Source of the DNA: Spirochaetae bacterium HGW-Spirochaetae-5
GTDB taxonomy: Bacteria > Spirochaetota > UBA4802 > UBA5550
Direction of reading: 5' to 3'
DNA length: 54,445 nucleotides
NCBI GenBank assembly: GCA_002839285.1
Contig: PGXT01000014.1
Location: forward strand, 1 to 54,445
Under the pieces are notes generated by a model that did no database searches, was not told where the DNA came from, and saw only the letters and a list, made by a program, of their open reading frames with translations. Shown piece by piece: positions 17,690 to 26,317 of this stretch. Position numbers and translations under genes: made by a program. Numbering within the stretch: the stretch's first letter is position 1; every line of letters starts with the position of its first letter.

Positions 17690-17763
17690 TTGACAAATTT
17701 AAGTAACTGTTCAATGGTCAGACCACTAGACAGGTTGACCTGTTTTTCTTAAAATGGAATAAT
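17690..17763 (+). promoter_or_regulatory. nifJ promoter region with GntR-type operator
   Basis: TGGTCAGACCA (17715-17725) is a perfect 11-base palindrome matching the TGGTnnnACCA core recognised by FadR-subfamily GntR regulators such as PdhR and LldR. Five bases on is ACAGGT-TG-ACCTGT (17730-17743). The most likely promoter is TTGACC (17735-17740), a 17-base spacer, then AATAAT (17758-17763); a perfect TTGACA at 17690 has no good -10. Both palindromes would sit at or just upstream of the -35, where binding could block or assist RNA polymerase. Confidence 0.55.
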
Positions 17764-17834
17764 TCAGCACACAAAGCTCAAAAGATACACAAATACTTGG
17801 TTATTCAAATATTTATATCAAAAGGAGAATAAAG

Positions 17835-20800
17835 ATGAATAAAAAGCAAATGAAGTCAATGGACGGTAATGTTGCTGCAGCCCATGTGGCTTATGCTTTT
17901 ACTGAAGTTGCGGCAATTTATCCTATCACGCCATCAACAACTATGGCTGAACAGGTTGATGAATGGTCGGCTCATGAGAAGAGAAATATTTTCGGTAATA
18001 TAGTAAGGGTCGCGGAGATGCAGTCTGAGGCGGGAGCAGCCGGAGCGCTTCATGGCTCACTTCAGAGTGGTGCGTTAAGCACAACATTTACAGCATCACA
18101 GGGTCTGCTCCTGATGATACCGAATATGTACAAAATGTCAGGGGAACTTCTTCCTGCGGTATTTCATGTAAGTGCGCGTACACTTGCTTCACAGGCGCTC
18201 TCTATCTTCGGAGATCATTCAGACGTTTATTCAGTCAGGCAGACCGGTTTTGCAATGCTTGCAACCGGAAGTGTTCAGCAGGTAATGGACCTTGCCGGAA
18301 TTGCGCACCTCGCTGCAATTAAAAGCAGAGTACCTTTTCTTCATTTTTTCGACGGATTCAGAACTTCCCATGAAATTCAGAAAATTGAAGTTATGGAATA
18401 TGCGGATCTTGCAAAACTCGTCGATTATGATGCAATAGACAGGTTCAGAAAGAACGGTCTTAATCCTGAGAATCCATGCACCAGGGGAACAGCTCAGAAT
18501 CCTGATATCTTCTTCCAGGCGCGTGAAGCATCTAATAAGTATTATGAATCACTTGATGATGTTGTTGAAGGATATATGCAGGAGATAACTAAGATCACCG
18601 GTAGAGAGTATCATCCATTCACATATTACGGTGCACCTGATGCGGAAAACATAATCGTAGCTATGGGATCGGTAACTGAAACGATTATGGAAGTAATAGA
18701 TTATCTTTCAGCTAAAGGGGAAAAAGTCGGTCTTATAACATGTCACCTTTACAGACCTTTCTCTGAAAAATATTTTATGAAAGTGCTCCCTAAGAGTGTA
18801 AAAAGAATTTCGGTTCTTGATAGGACTAAAGAACCCGGTGCTAACGGTGAACCGTTGTACCTCGACGTGAGAGACCTTTTCTACGGAAAAGCTAACGCTC
18901 CGGTTATCGTCGGCGGGAGATATGGACTCAGTTCAAAGGATACAACTCCGGCTCAGGTGATTGCAGTATATGAAAACCTTAAACTACCGGAACCGAAAAA
19001 TCGTTTTACAGTCGGTATAGTTGATGACGTTACTTTCAAATCTCTGCCGGTTGGTGAAGATGTAAGTGTTGTTCCTGCCGGTACTATTGAAGCTAAATTT
19101 TACGGTCTAGGTTCAGATGGAACTGTTGGTGCAAATAAGAACTCAATAAAGATTATCGGTGATACGACTGAGCTTTATTCTCAGGCTTATTTCGCTTACG
19201 ATTCAAAGAAATCGGGCGGTATAACTGTATCTCACCTGAGATTCGGTTCAAAAGAGATTAAGTCGACTTATCTGATATCACAGCCTGACTTTGTTGCCTG
19301 TCATGTACCTTCATATATTTTTAAATATAATGTACTTAGAGGCCTGAAGAAGGGGGGAACATTCCTGCTCAACAGTGCGTGGAGTCCAGAGGAAACACTG
19401 GAAAAACTCCCGGAGAAGTATAAGTACTATCTCGCTAAAAATGATATCAAGTTTTATATAATGAACGCAACACAGATTGCCGATGAGCTTGGTCTTGGAA
19501 CAAGAACAAACACGATTATGCAGTCGGCATTTTTTAAATTATCAAATGTAATCCCCTATGAAAAAGCTATCGGTGAAATGAAAGCTGCCATAAAGAAATC
19601 ATACGGCAAAAAGGGAGACGACGTTGTTAATATGAATAACGCTGCTATCGATAAAGGTGCAGAGGCAATTGTAAAGGTTGAGATACCTGAAGACTGGAAA
19701 AAAATTACACTTTCTGCCGATGTACACGCGGGTAATGTTCCTGAGTTTATATCAAAAGTTGCAGAACCGGTAAACAGACTTGAAGGAGATCTTCTTCCGG
19801 TCAGCGCATTTGTAGACAGAGCTGACGGTACAATGCCTGCGGCAACATCCCAGTATGAAAAAAGAGGAATTGCCGTACATGTTCCAAAGTGGGTGCATGA
19901 TAACTGTATTCAGTGTAACCAGTGTGCTTATGTCTGTCCTCACGCGGTAATCAGGCCATTCCTTCTGAATGAAAAAGAGGCGGCAGCAGCTCCTGCTGGA
20001 ACTGCTCTGGTAGATGCAAAAGGTAAGGGACTTGAGGGGCTAAAATTCAGAATTCAGATCAGCCCTCTCGATTGTACCGGATGCGGAAACTGTGCTCAGG
20101 TCTGTCCTGCAAAAGAGAAAGCTCTTGTAATGGAATCTCTGGAATCTCAGCTTTCAGAATCTGTGCCGTGGGAATACATGACAGAGAAAGTCGGGTACAA
20201 AGATACATTGATGCCTAAAAACACAGTGAAAGGGAGCCAGTTCGCAAGACCGCTCTTCGAATTCTCAGGTGCTTGTGCCGGCTGCGGAGAGACTCCCTAC
20301 ATCAAACTTATTACACAGCTTTACGGTGATAGAATGATGGTCGCAAATGCTACAGGATGTTCTTCTATCTACGGAGGATCATTCCCTGCGTCACCATATT
20401 GTAAAAATTCTAAAGGTGAGGGTCCGTCATGGGCAAATTCACTTTTTGAAGATAATGCCGAGTATGGATACGGAATGAATCTTGGTGTTGAACATCAGAG
20501 AACAAGAATAGTCGAACTGGCAGAAGCATATATTAAAGAAGGTTCATCAGCTGAGCTTAAAACTCTTCTTAAAGAGTGGATTGACAACAAGGCTGATTCA
20601 GAAAAAACAAAAGAACTCAGAGATAAAATGGTACCTCTTCTTGAAAAAGATAAAGCTGCTGCTGCAGTTGAAATTCTGAAGCTGAAGCAGTATCTGATTA
20701 AGAAGTCAATCTGGATTTTCGGCGGAGACGGCTGGGCATATGACATCGGATACGGCGGACTTGATCATGTAGCCGCTTCCGGTGAGGATGTTAACATGCT

Positions 20801-21356
20801 TGTAATGGATACAGAAGTATATTCCAATACTGGCGGCCAGTCATCAAAATCAACACCTACTGCTGCAGTTGCAAAATTCGCAGCATCAGGCAAAAAAATC
20901 AGAAAGAAAGATCTTGGTATGATGCTCATGTCTTACGGTTATGTCTATGTTGCACAGGTATCTATGGGGGCAAATCATGCTCAGTTCCTTAAAGCAGTAC
21001 AGGAAGCGGAAGCTTATCCGGGACCATCTGTTATAATAGCATATTCACCATGTATTAACCATGGATTGCGCGCCGGTATGGGTAAGTCACAGCTTGAAGC
21101 TAAATTAGCTGTTGAATGCGGTTACTGGAGTCTTTTCAGGTACAATCCAATGCTTGAAGCTGAGGGTAAAAATCCGTTTATTCTTGAATCAAAAGAACCG
21201 GATTTCGGCAAATTCCAGGATTTTCTTGCGGGTGAAGTAAGATATACCTCTCTCAAGAAAGAATTCCCTGATACTGCCGAAGAACTCTTTGCGGCAGCTG
21301 AAGAGAATGCAAAATGGAGATTCGGCAGATACGTAAAGCTTGCAGGTAGCAACTAG
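17835..21356 (+). CDS. nifJ: Pyruvate:ferredoxin (flavodoxin) oxidoreductase
   Basis: 1173-residue single-chain enzyme that converts pyruvate and CoA to acetyl-CoA and CO2 while reducing ferredoxin or flavodoxin; central to anaerobic pyruvate use. The N-terminal pyrimidine-binding domain opens DGNVAAAHVAYAFTEVAAIYPITPST. Two [4Fe-4S] motifs of bacterial ferredoxin type occur from about residues 691 (CIQCNQCAYVCP) and 747 (CTGCGNCAQVCP). The proximal-cluster Cys lie in CAGCGETPY, ANATGCS and SPCINHG. The thiamine-diphosphate domain shows GGDGWAYDIGYGG and DTEVYSNTGGQSSKSTPTAA near residues 963-1003. No domain is missing. AAAAGGAG precedes the ATG; a strong terminator follows. Confidence 0.98.
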   Translation: MNKKQMKSMDGNVAAAHVAYAFTEVAAIYPITPSTTMAEQVDEWSAHEKRNIFGNIVRVAEMQSEAGAAGALHGSLQSGALSTTFTASQGLLLMIPNMYKMSGELLPAVFHVSARTLASQALSIFGDHSDVYSVRQTGFAMLATGSVQQVMDLAGIAHLAAIKSRVPFLHFFDGFRTSHEIQKIEVMEYADLAKLVDYDAIDRFRKNGLNPENPCTRGTAQNPDIFFQAREASNKYYESLDDVVEGYMQEITKITGREYHPFTYYGAPDAENIIVAMGSVTETIMEVIDYLSAKGEKVGLITCHLYRPFSEKYFMKVLPKSVKRISVLDRTKEPGANGEPLYLDVRDLFYGKANAPVIVGGRYGLSSKDTTPAQVIAVYENLKLPEPKNRFTVGIVDDVTFKSLPVGEDVSVVPAGTIEAKFYGLGSDGTVGANKNSIKIIGDTTELYSQAYFAYDSKKSGGITVSHLRFGSKEIKSTYLISQPDFVACHVPSYIFKYNVLRGLKKGGTFLLNSAWSPEETLEKLPEKYKYYLAKNDIKFYIMNATQIADELGLGTRTNTIMQSAFFKLSNVIPYEKAIGEMKAAIKKSYGKKGDDVVNMNNAAIDKGAEAIVKVEIPEDWKKITLSADVHAGNVPEFISKVAEPVNRLEGDLLPVSAFVDRADGTMPAATSQYEKRGIAVHVPKWVHDNCIQCNQCAYVCPHAVIRPFLLNEKEAAAAPAGTALVDAKGKGLEGLKFRIQISPLDCTGCGNCAQVCPAKEKALVMESLESQLSESVPWEYMTEKVGYKDTLMPKNTVKGSQFARPLFEFSGACAGCGETPYIKLITQLYGDRMMVANATGCSSIYGGSFPASPYCKNSKGEGPSWANSLFEDNAEYGYGMNLGVEHQRTRIVELAEAYIKEGSSAELKTLLKEWIDNKADSEKTKELRDKMVPLLEKDKAAAAVEILKLKQYLIKKSIWIFGGDGWAYDIGYGGLDHVAASGEDVNMLVMDTEVYSNTGGQSSKSTPTAAVAKFAASGKKIRKKDLGMMLMSYGYVYVAQVSMGANHAQFLKAVQEAEAYPGPSVIIAYSPCINHGLRAGMGKSQLEAKLAVECGYWSLFRYNPMLEAEGKNPFILESKEPDFGKFQDFLAGEVRYTSLKKEFPDTAEELFAAAEENAKWRFGRYVKLAGSN

Positions 21357-21370
21357 CTGAAATAAACAGG

Positions 21371-21397
21371 AAAGGGCTATCATTCTGATAGCCCTTT
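21371..21397 (+). terminator. nifJ intrinsic terminator
   Basis: Perfect 12-base arms AAAGGGCTATCA / TGATAGCCCTTT with a TTC loop, 15 bases after the nifJ stop. The T-run is the stem end (CCCTTT) followed by an AT-rich stretch. Confidence 0.9.
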
Positions 21398-21439
21398 CAT
21401 TTATCTGCAGATTTTTTTTCACGGTTTATAAATACCCGT

Positions 21440-21594
21440 AGATGCCGTGTAGCCAAAGTTTTAGAACCTGGAACCAGGTGGGTTCCCGCATATGATATCA
21501 GATCTTCTCCTCGAGGGAGCTTGATCCTTAATCACAAATATTGAGATCCCGAAATTTTAGTAGGTTCAAAACATTGTATGACTAATCACGGGCA
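21440..21594 (+). ncRNA. Candidate structured RNA downstream of nifJ
   Basis: No ORF fits here, yet the sequence folds well. Ends can pair (GCCGTG 21443-21448 with CACGGGC near 21588). GTTTTAGAACCT (21458-21469) pairs with AGGTTCAAAAC (about 21562-21572). Inside, GGAACC-AGGTG-GGTTCC is a six-base-pair hairpin (21470-21486), and GATC-T-TCTCC-tcga-GGGAG-CTT-GATC is a second one near 21501-21526. A TATAAA box at 21428-21433 would start transcription near 21440. The long closed rod resembles 6S RNA in layout, but I do not see enough conserved sequence to name it; no clear terminator follows. Confidence 0.4.
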
Positions 21595-21727
21595 CCACAG
21601 GCATACTGAATAAAAAATACAGGGCATATTAAGGCAACAATTTTTTAATTATTGACAATATTTAAAACGATAAGAGAATTTAATGCTTAAAAACTGTATA
21701 TAATGATACAAATAAAAGGAAATAACA

Positions 21728-22441
21728 ATGTTAAAAAACTATTTTATTGATTTTAATAAAAAAATAATAAAAAAGGCTGCTGCAAAAACTGCATCTTCAA
21801 AAGGTGCCGCAAAAAAAGGAGCGGTAACGCTTGATGTTCCTGCTTTTATGGAGAGACTGGATGGTGTAATTCCGGGACAGCTCCGTATTAAACCTTTAAA
21901 ACCGGTTGATAGTTCCGGTTTTTCTCCCGATGGGGCGGATATGATCGCCTATCGTGAATACTGCAGAGATATTGATAAAATAATGAATGGATATATCCCT
22001 TACGAGCTGATACATGGAGCATTTTTTGTAGTAAATGACCTTACGAAAAGTTCACTTGCCGATGTTTTCGGAAGGGTTTCAACCGTAAAAAAAATAAATC
22101 ATTTTACCGAAGAGGCGGGGAGTTTTTCCATACCCTCTTTTGTTCTGGCTAACGCCAATCCTGATTATACACTCCCTGAAATAAAAAATGACGTTATGAA
22201 CTATTATATGTCCAAAAATGTTTCTTCCGATTCTGAATTTGAAATAATGATGATACATAATGCCGGGCTCCTTATAAAGGACTGGCATAAGGGGGATCAC
22301 AGATTCATAGGACTTGAAACAGGAGAGGAGACAATGATGTGGTTTGTCATTTTAATGAATGAATACCTTGATGTTGAAAGAGAGGATGTTTTTGACATAA
22401 GGAAGTATGTCCGTGCTGAAAAAACATATAACGAGTTTTAG
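21728..22441 (+). CDS. Uncharacterised cytoplasmic protein
   Basis: 237 residues, no signal peptide or membrane helix. The first 35 residues are basic and alanine/lysine-rich (KKAAAKTASSKGAAKKGA), likely a flexible tail. A globular alpha/beta part follows, with aromatic and acidic patches (MIHNAGLLIKDWHKGDHRFIG, ETMMWFVILMNEYLDVER). I do not recognise the family. AAAAGGAAA precedes ATG 21728. A perfect TTGACA at 21652 and a TATAAT at 21699-21704 lie upstream but are not spaced as one promoter. It stands alone between nifJ and the VWA/cfpA block. Confidence 0.8.
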   Translation: MLKNYFIDFNKKIIKKAAAKTASSKGAAKKGAVTLDVPAFMERLDGVIPGQLRIKPLKPVDSSGFSPDGADMIAYREYCRDIDKIMNGYIPYELIHGAFFVVNDLTKSSLADVFGRVSTVKKINHFTEEAGSFSIPSFVLANANPDYTLPEIKNDVMNYYMSKNVSSDSEFEIMMIHNAGLLIKDWHKGDHRFIGLETGEETMMWFVILMNEYLDVEREDVFDIRKYVRAEKTYNEF

Positions 22442-22678
22442 CGTCAGGCCGGTCTAAGTGTTGTAAGAACTGCACTTCCGTCTGTTCTAAAACGGGAGTG
22501 TACAGTCTTCTGAATTTTTTATCATATGAGGTGCTTAAAAACTCAGTATTAAAGGGGGAGAGGGGCACCGCTCCTTTCAAAGCCCCGCAGTGGTGTGCTG
22601 AGATTTGTCAGGCCCCCCGAGGTTTTTTTTAAAACTGCCCGTATATCAATTTTAATTTGTATGTTATTTTAATTATTC

Positions 22679-22707
22679 TTGACATTCTTTATTAAATATA
22701 CTAAATT
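22679..22707 (+). promoter_or_regulatory. Promoter of the VWA-domain gene
   Basis: TTGACA (22679-22684), 17-base spacer, TAAATT (22702-22707). The first triplet could be read as a TTG start codon in frame with the gene, but its role as a -35 box and the GAGGGG site before GTG 22733 argue for the later start. The preceding gap (22442-22678) holds C-rich/G-rich inverted stretches, with ACTCAG and CTGAG near its two sides, but no gene. Confidence 0.6.
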
Positions 22708-22732
22708 AAAAAAAAATGTTGAGGGGATAATA

Positions 22733-23857
22733 GTGTTACATATAAAAAAAAGTACTTATAAATTATTATTACTGTTAATCGCCGGATTCATATTAATGCT
22801 TAAACCTGAATCCTTCAGTGCTGCAGCTAATAAGGATGTGATTCTGGTTCTTGATACATCCTTAAGTATGGTGGGGTATCAGGGGAAAAACATTTTTGAA
22901 TCAGTCAAGGGGAGTGTTGATACATATCTGTCTACACTTCAGGATGGCGACAGGGTGACCTTTGTTACATTTGATGAAGATGTTAAAGTATATCCCAGGG
23001 TTCTGATAGATGATCAGAATGATAGAGATATTGTTAAAAAATATATTTCTATAACAGAGGCGACAGGGCAGTGGACACATACTCTGAAAATGCTTAAAAC
23101 TGTATTCGCACTGGCTGATCAGATAACTAAAGAATCTGAGCAGAATAAAACTGAATTAAAGAGAAATGTTGTTATAGTTATTATGAGTGACGGTCTTGAT
23201 GACCCTCCACCTTCAAGAGCTAAAGAGAAATTTAATCTGAAGAAAGTTGCTGAACAATATAGCGGAAATGACTGGTGGATTTATCTTGTGAATCTTGATG
23301 AGCTTCAGAAGTCTAAAGAAATATCAGCTGCTCAGCAGAATCTTCTTAATGAACTGGGGAAGGTAAGCGGAAATACAAGTATACTTGACGGCAGCGATCC
23401 TGATAAAGCAATAAATGAAGAACTTCGGAAAGATGTTGATAGTAAAGAGCGGGATCAGTTTTACAGACTGCTTGCTGTGGTCTCCGGATTTCTTATACTT
23501 ATTTTACTGATTGTATTTATTTTCATTAAAATGAGATCAGTGAAAATCAAGGGACATCTTGAATACTGGAATCATGAGCTGCTTAAGCCTGAAGTGCATA
23601 ACCTTTCTCTGACTAATTTCGCAAAAAAAGAGATTATTCTTGGAAGAGGTGCTTCCTGTACCGCTAAAATCAGGGAATATGAATCCCGTTACACTTTTTC
23701 TTTAAAAGCAGTAAGAAAAAGCGGTCAGATTCTTGTTGCTGTCAGTCATGAAGAGGGACTCGATTTCGGATTTAAAAATAAAGAGTCAGACGGATACCTG
23801 CAGGATGGTGATATTTTCAGTGCTTCAAATATAAGTTTCAGATATATCGCAGAATAA
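22733..23857 (+). CDS. Membrane-anchored von Willebrand factor A-domain protein
   Basis: 374 residues from GTG 22733 (GAGGGG seven bases upstream). A signal/anchor segment covers about residues 9-30, ending SFSAAA. The VWA domain follows, with the metal-ion-dependent adhesion site DTSLS at 41-45, a downstream Thr in the TGQWTHT loop, and MSDGLDDPP for the third motif. A transmembrane helix lies near 243-268. The C-terminal ~90 residues (EIILGRGASCTAKI...GDIFSASNISFRYIAE) read like an FHA-type beta sandwich, probably cytoplasmic. Extracytoplasmic VWA plus cytoplasmic FHA-like suggests a scaffold or sensor. It lies just before cfpA, as the VWA-fold protein TP0750 does in T. pallidum (remembered order). 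Confidence 0.85.
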   Translation: MLHIKKSTYKLLLLLIAGFILMLKPESFSAAANKDVILVLDTSLSMVGYQGKNIFESVKGSVDTYLSTLQDGDRVTFVTFDEDVKVYPRVLIDDQNDRDIVKKYISITEATGQWTHTLKMLKTVFALADQITKESEQNKTELKRNVVIVIMSDGLDDPPPSRAKEKFNLKKVAEQYSGNDWWIYLVNLDELQKSKEISAAQQNLLNELGKVSGNTSILDGSDPDKAINEELRKDVDSKERDQFYRLLAVVSGFLILILLIVFIFIKMRSVKIKGHLEYWNHELLKPEVHNLSLTNFAKKEIILGRGASCTAKIREYESRYTFSLKAVRKSGQILVAVSHEEGLDFGFKNKESDGYLQDGDIFSASNISFRYIAE

Positions 23858-23949
23858 TTGATTTTTTTTTTACTTATGACGATATTGTTTATATAGTATA
23901 TTTATGGTGATAATGATAAACTTTTATTCATTATTATTAGAAATAAATC

Positions 23950-23977
23950 TTGACACAAGACATATTACTGATATCTT
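23950..23977 (+). promoter_or_regulatory. cfpA promoter
   Basis: TTGACA (23950-23955), 16-base spacer, TATCTT (23972-23977), leaving a leader of about 105 bases before the cfpA ATG. The ribosome site AAGGAGGG at 24079-24086 is the strongest in the window, fitting an abundant structural protein. Confidence 0.55.
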
Positions 23978-24092
23978 TATCTTTAATTATAAAAAGTTAA
24001 ATAACTTAACTGTGTGTTATGATAATTTTTTAGCAGATGCAGGAAGTATGATAGTAAATACCGTTTTGTTATATATTTAAGGAGGGTTAATA

Positions 24093-26063
24093 ATGCCATT
24101 AAATCAATTTCCAAAGAGTCCAAACAAGGTGCACCCAACTACCCCGAGTGCTGTTGGTTCTAGAGAATCAATTGCTCAGGAAGGAAGGGATAAAGTTGAA
24201 GAAGGAAAAATCATACTTGATGAGACCTTTGACAAAGTTTTAAATCATATACAGACAAAACTTCCCGAAGAAGTTCTTAAAGAACTGGATGTTATGGGCG
24301 GCCTGAAGGAAAAACTTTATAACTATATCAATCAGACATATGTGAATATGTTTAACAGATATACCGTTACAATGGAAGATGAGTTCATGAAAAAAGTTCG
24401 TGAATTCGTTGATAAGGAAGAGTCTAAGGGTCTTGCCCGATATACTCCGAAAGAGATTGTCGAGATTCTTGATAAGATCGGAGGAGCTGACAAGTTTCAT
24501 ACAGGTGAAATAGAGAAATCTATTGTAAATATGTATGGACACCTTCAGGGACATATTCAGAGAGGAGTTAACGATCTTGAAACAGAGACTAACTCAATAC
24601 TTCGTCAGAAAACTGATGTTGGTGCTTTCGTAAGGGGTGAAAATGCTTATGCAATTCTTAAGTGCGTTTTCAAAGATAACGAACTGAGACCTAAGTTTGT
24701 TGATGATGTAAAACTTTCTATCAATATTCTCGAAAGTGAATTGATCAGCCCGATGTATCACTATCAGGTTACTGTTGAGTCTATCATGAAGGATACTATT
24801 CAGAAGCATATTCAGGATCTGATTGAGAAGCAGGTACAGCAGTTTAATGATGATCTTGTTGATAAAGGCAAGAATGAACTATCTTCAAGCGAGAAAATGT
24901 TTGAAAAAGTTAAGCGTATAGAAAACTTTACAGATGATGATAAAGAAGATGAGAAATCAAAAAGATACACAATTCTTGCTAAAAAATTCCTTGATAAGAT
25001 TGAAGGATTAAGAGCTGAGATTGATGTAGAAGAGATGGATCCTCTTAACATGAGAGAGAACATCAAGTTTATAATAGATGAAGAGAACATCAGAAATAGG
25101 GGATATAACACATGTGTTAACTCTATAACTTCTATTCTTGATACAAGTAAACTCGGATATCAGGTTTGTGATAACATGAAGAATGCACGTATATGCAGAA
25201 TTGCAGAATACGAAGAGACTGATCGTGTTGTTCTTCCTGATGAAAGATATACAATCAGAATGGCTTATTACGATCAGAACCAGCTGAAAGAAGCAAAGAA
25301 AGAGTATGACAAGCAGGTTGCCGCTTTCACTACTGAAGTTGGAATGCTTTGGGATGTTGTTCACGCTCATTATGAGTCAAAAAAGAGATTCAGATCACTA
25401 CAGGATTTTGATGATCTAAGTGCAAGATTGATGAACAAAGAGTGGAAGAAGCAGAAGAAAGCTTACGAAGACGATCCAGATGGTGTAATGTGGAACGAAG
25501 TTGGTGAAATGTACAACGAAAGTTCATTTGTTGAAAAGAACAATAGAACTTATGAAGATAGATTCAAAAATCTTAAAAACAAAATCACTTATTTGAGAAA
25601 TGTTCTCAAGAAAATGCATGGATACCAGAATCCGGTTGAAAGAGTTATTCTTGATGAAAGACTTTCATTTCTTGAAAAAAGATTTAATGAATTTGCACAT
25701 TTAGTAAATCCTCACCATATTCAGCCAGGTCTTGTTCTTGATATAGATATAACAACTATAAAGAGAAAGAGATATATTTTAAAGAGTATGGCTAACTGTC
25801 TGAATGAGTTCCTTTACAGTATTTCTAAAGGTTTTGCAGATGCGGCTTTTGCAACTTACTCAAGAAGAAGATCTACTGTTAGAGCGGACATTGATCAGTC
25901 TTTCGGTGATGAGGAGATTGGCGAGGATCTTTTTGAAACTGCATATAAGCAGGGACATGAAGCTGATATGAGTGGAATAGAATTACCTGAAATATCAGGT
26001 TCGGTGAATCTCACTCCGGGTCAAGCTCCAAAGAAGAGAAGTTCCGGTTTAAAAGAATTGTAA
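24093..26063 (+). CDS. cfpA: Cytoplasmic filament protein A (CfpA)
   Basis: 656-residue, highly charged, mostly helical protein without signal peptide or membrane segment. I recognise it as the spirochaete-specific CfpA, the subunit of the ribbon of cytoplasmic filaments running beneath the flagellar filaments in treponemes; loss in T. denticola impairs cell division. The stretch about residues 150-250 (LRQKTDVGAFVRGENAYAILKC...ELISPMYHYQVTVESIMKDTIQKHI) is the part I rely on most. Coiled-coil-prone segments span 260-330 and 400-540. The C-terminal 60 residues are acidic, then end KKRSSGLKEL. It has its own promoter and terminator. Codon use is less G+C-rich than in its neighbours, as for a highly expressed gene. 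Confidence 0.85.
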   Translation: MPLNQFPKSPNKVHPTTPSAVGSRESIAQEGRDKVEEGKIILDETFDKVLNHIQTKLPEEVLKELDVMGGLKEKLYNYINQTYVNMFNRYTVTMEDEFMKKVREFVDKEESKGLARYTPKEIVEILDKIGGADKFHTGEIEKSIVNMYGHLQGHIQRGVNDLETETNSILRQKTDVGAFVRGENAYAILKCVFKDNELRPKFVDDVKLSINILESELISPMYHYQVTVESIMKDTIQKHIQDLIEKQVQQFNDDLVDKGKNELSSSEKMFEKVKRIENFTDDDKEDEKSKRYTILAKKFLDKIEGLRAEIDVEEMDPLNMRENIKFIIDEENIRNRGYNTCVNSITSILDTSKLGYQVCDNMKNARICRIAEYEETDRVVLPDERYTIRMAYYDQNQLKEAKKEYDKQVAAFTTEVGMLWDVVHAHYESKKRFRSLQDFDDLSARLMNKEWKKQKKAYEDDPDGVMWNEVGEMYNESSFVEKNNRTYEDRFKNLKNKITYLRNVLKKMHGYQNPVERVILDERLSFLEKRFNEFAHLVNPHHIQPGLVLDIDITTIKRKRYILKSMANCLNEFLYSISKGFADAAFATYSRRRSTVRADIDQSFGDEEIGEDLFETAYKQGHEADMSGIELPEISGSVNLTPGQAPKKRSSGLKEL

Positions 26064-26082
26064 GATTTAAAACATATGAAAT

Positions 26083-26113
26083 AAAAAAAGGGATGATTAC
26101 ATCCCTTTTTTTA
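26083..26113 (+). terminator. cfpA intrinsic terminator
   Basis: AAAAAAAGGGATG-ATTA-CATCCCTTTTTTT, a perfect stem with an A-run before and a seven-T run after, 20 bases past the cfpA stop. Confidence 0.93.
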
Positions 26114-26140
26114 TTTACGTGAAGTGCTTTTGAATGACTT

Positions 26141-26215
26141 CTCAAAAACCGGTGGCATTCTCTCTCTTCCGCGCCCCGGATGCGATGGAGAGCAATTTTA
26201 CCGCCAGTTTTTGAG
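26141..26215. repeat. Inverted-repeat element with CTCAAAAAC ends
   Basis: CTCAAAAACCGG at the left and, inverted, CTCAAAAACTGG at the right (11 of 12), followed by inner pairing CTCTCT / AGAGAG. It has no T-run and sits after the cfpA terminator. Its GGCGGTAAAATT inner edge resembles the edge of the element at 17318, suggesting a shared family. Confidence 0.5.
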
Positions 26216-26253
26216 TAATTACCTATTTTATCATATTTTTTATCATTTTCTAC

Positions 26254-26283
26254 TTGAAATATATCAATTTATTAAATTATAAT
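26254..26283 (+). promoter_or_regulatory. Promoter of the cfpA-downstream operon
   Basis: TTGAAA (26254-26259), 18-base spacer, perfect TATAAT (26278-26283), about 35 bases before ATG 26318. This shows that the hypothetical plus PPDK-like pair is transcribed separately from cfpA. Confidence 0.65.
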
Positions 26284-26317
26284 TTTATTGTGCTTAATCA
26301 TAACAGGAGAGTCAATT

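Larger units (their letters stand above)
17066..17834. other. Gene-free leader region upstream of nifJ
   Basis: 769 bases without a credible gene. It holds a small decayed repeat copy (17091-17149), an inverted-repeat element (17318-17472) that contains an inner TTGACAC...GTGTCAA pair, and the promoter/operator region of nifJ (17690-17763). The remainder is AT-rich with no structure I can name. Confidence 0.7.

Noticed and set aside
22679-22732. TTG start at 22679 for the VWA protein
   Set aside because: This TTG is part of the TTGACA -35 box; GTG 22733 has a good ribosome site and begins a proper signal peptide.
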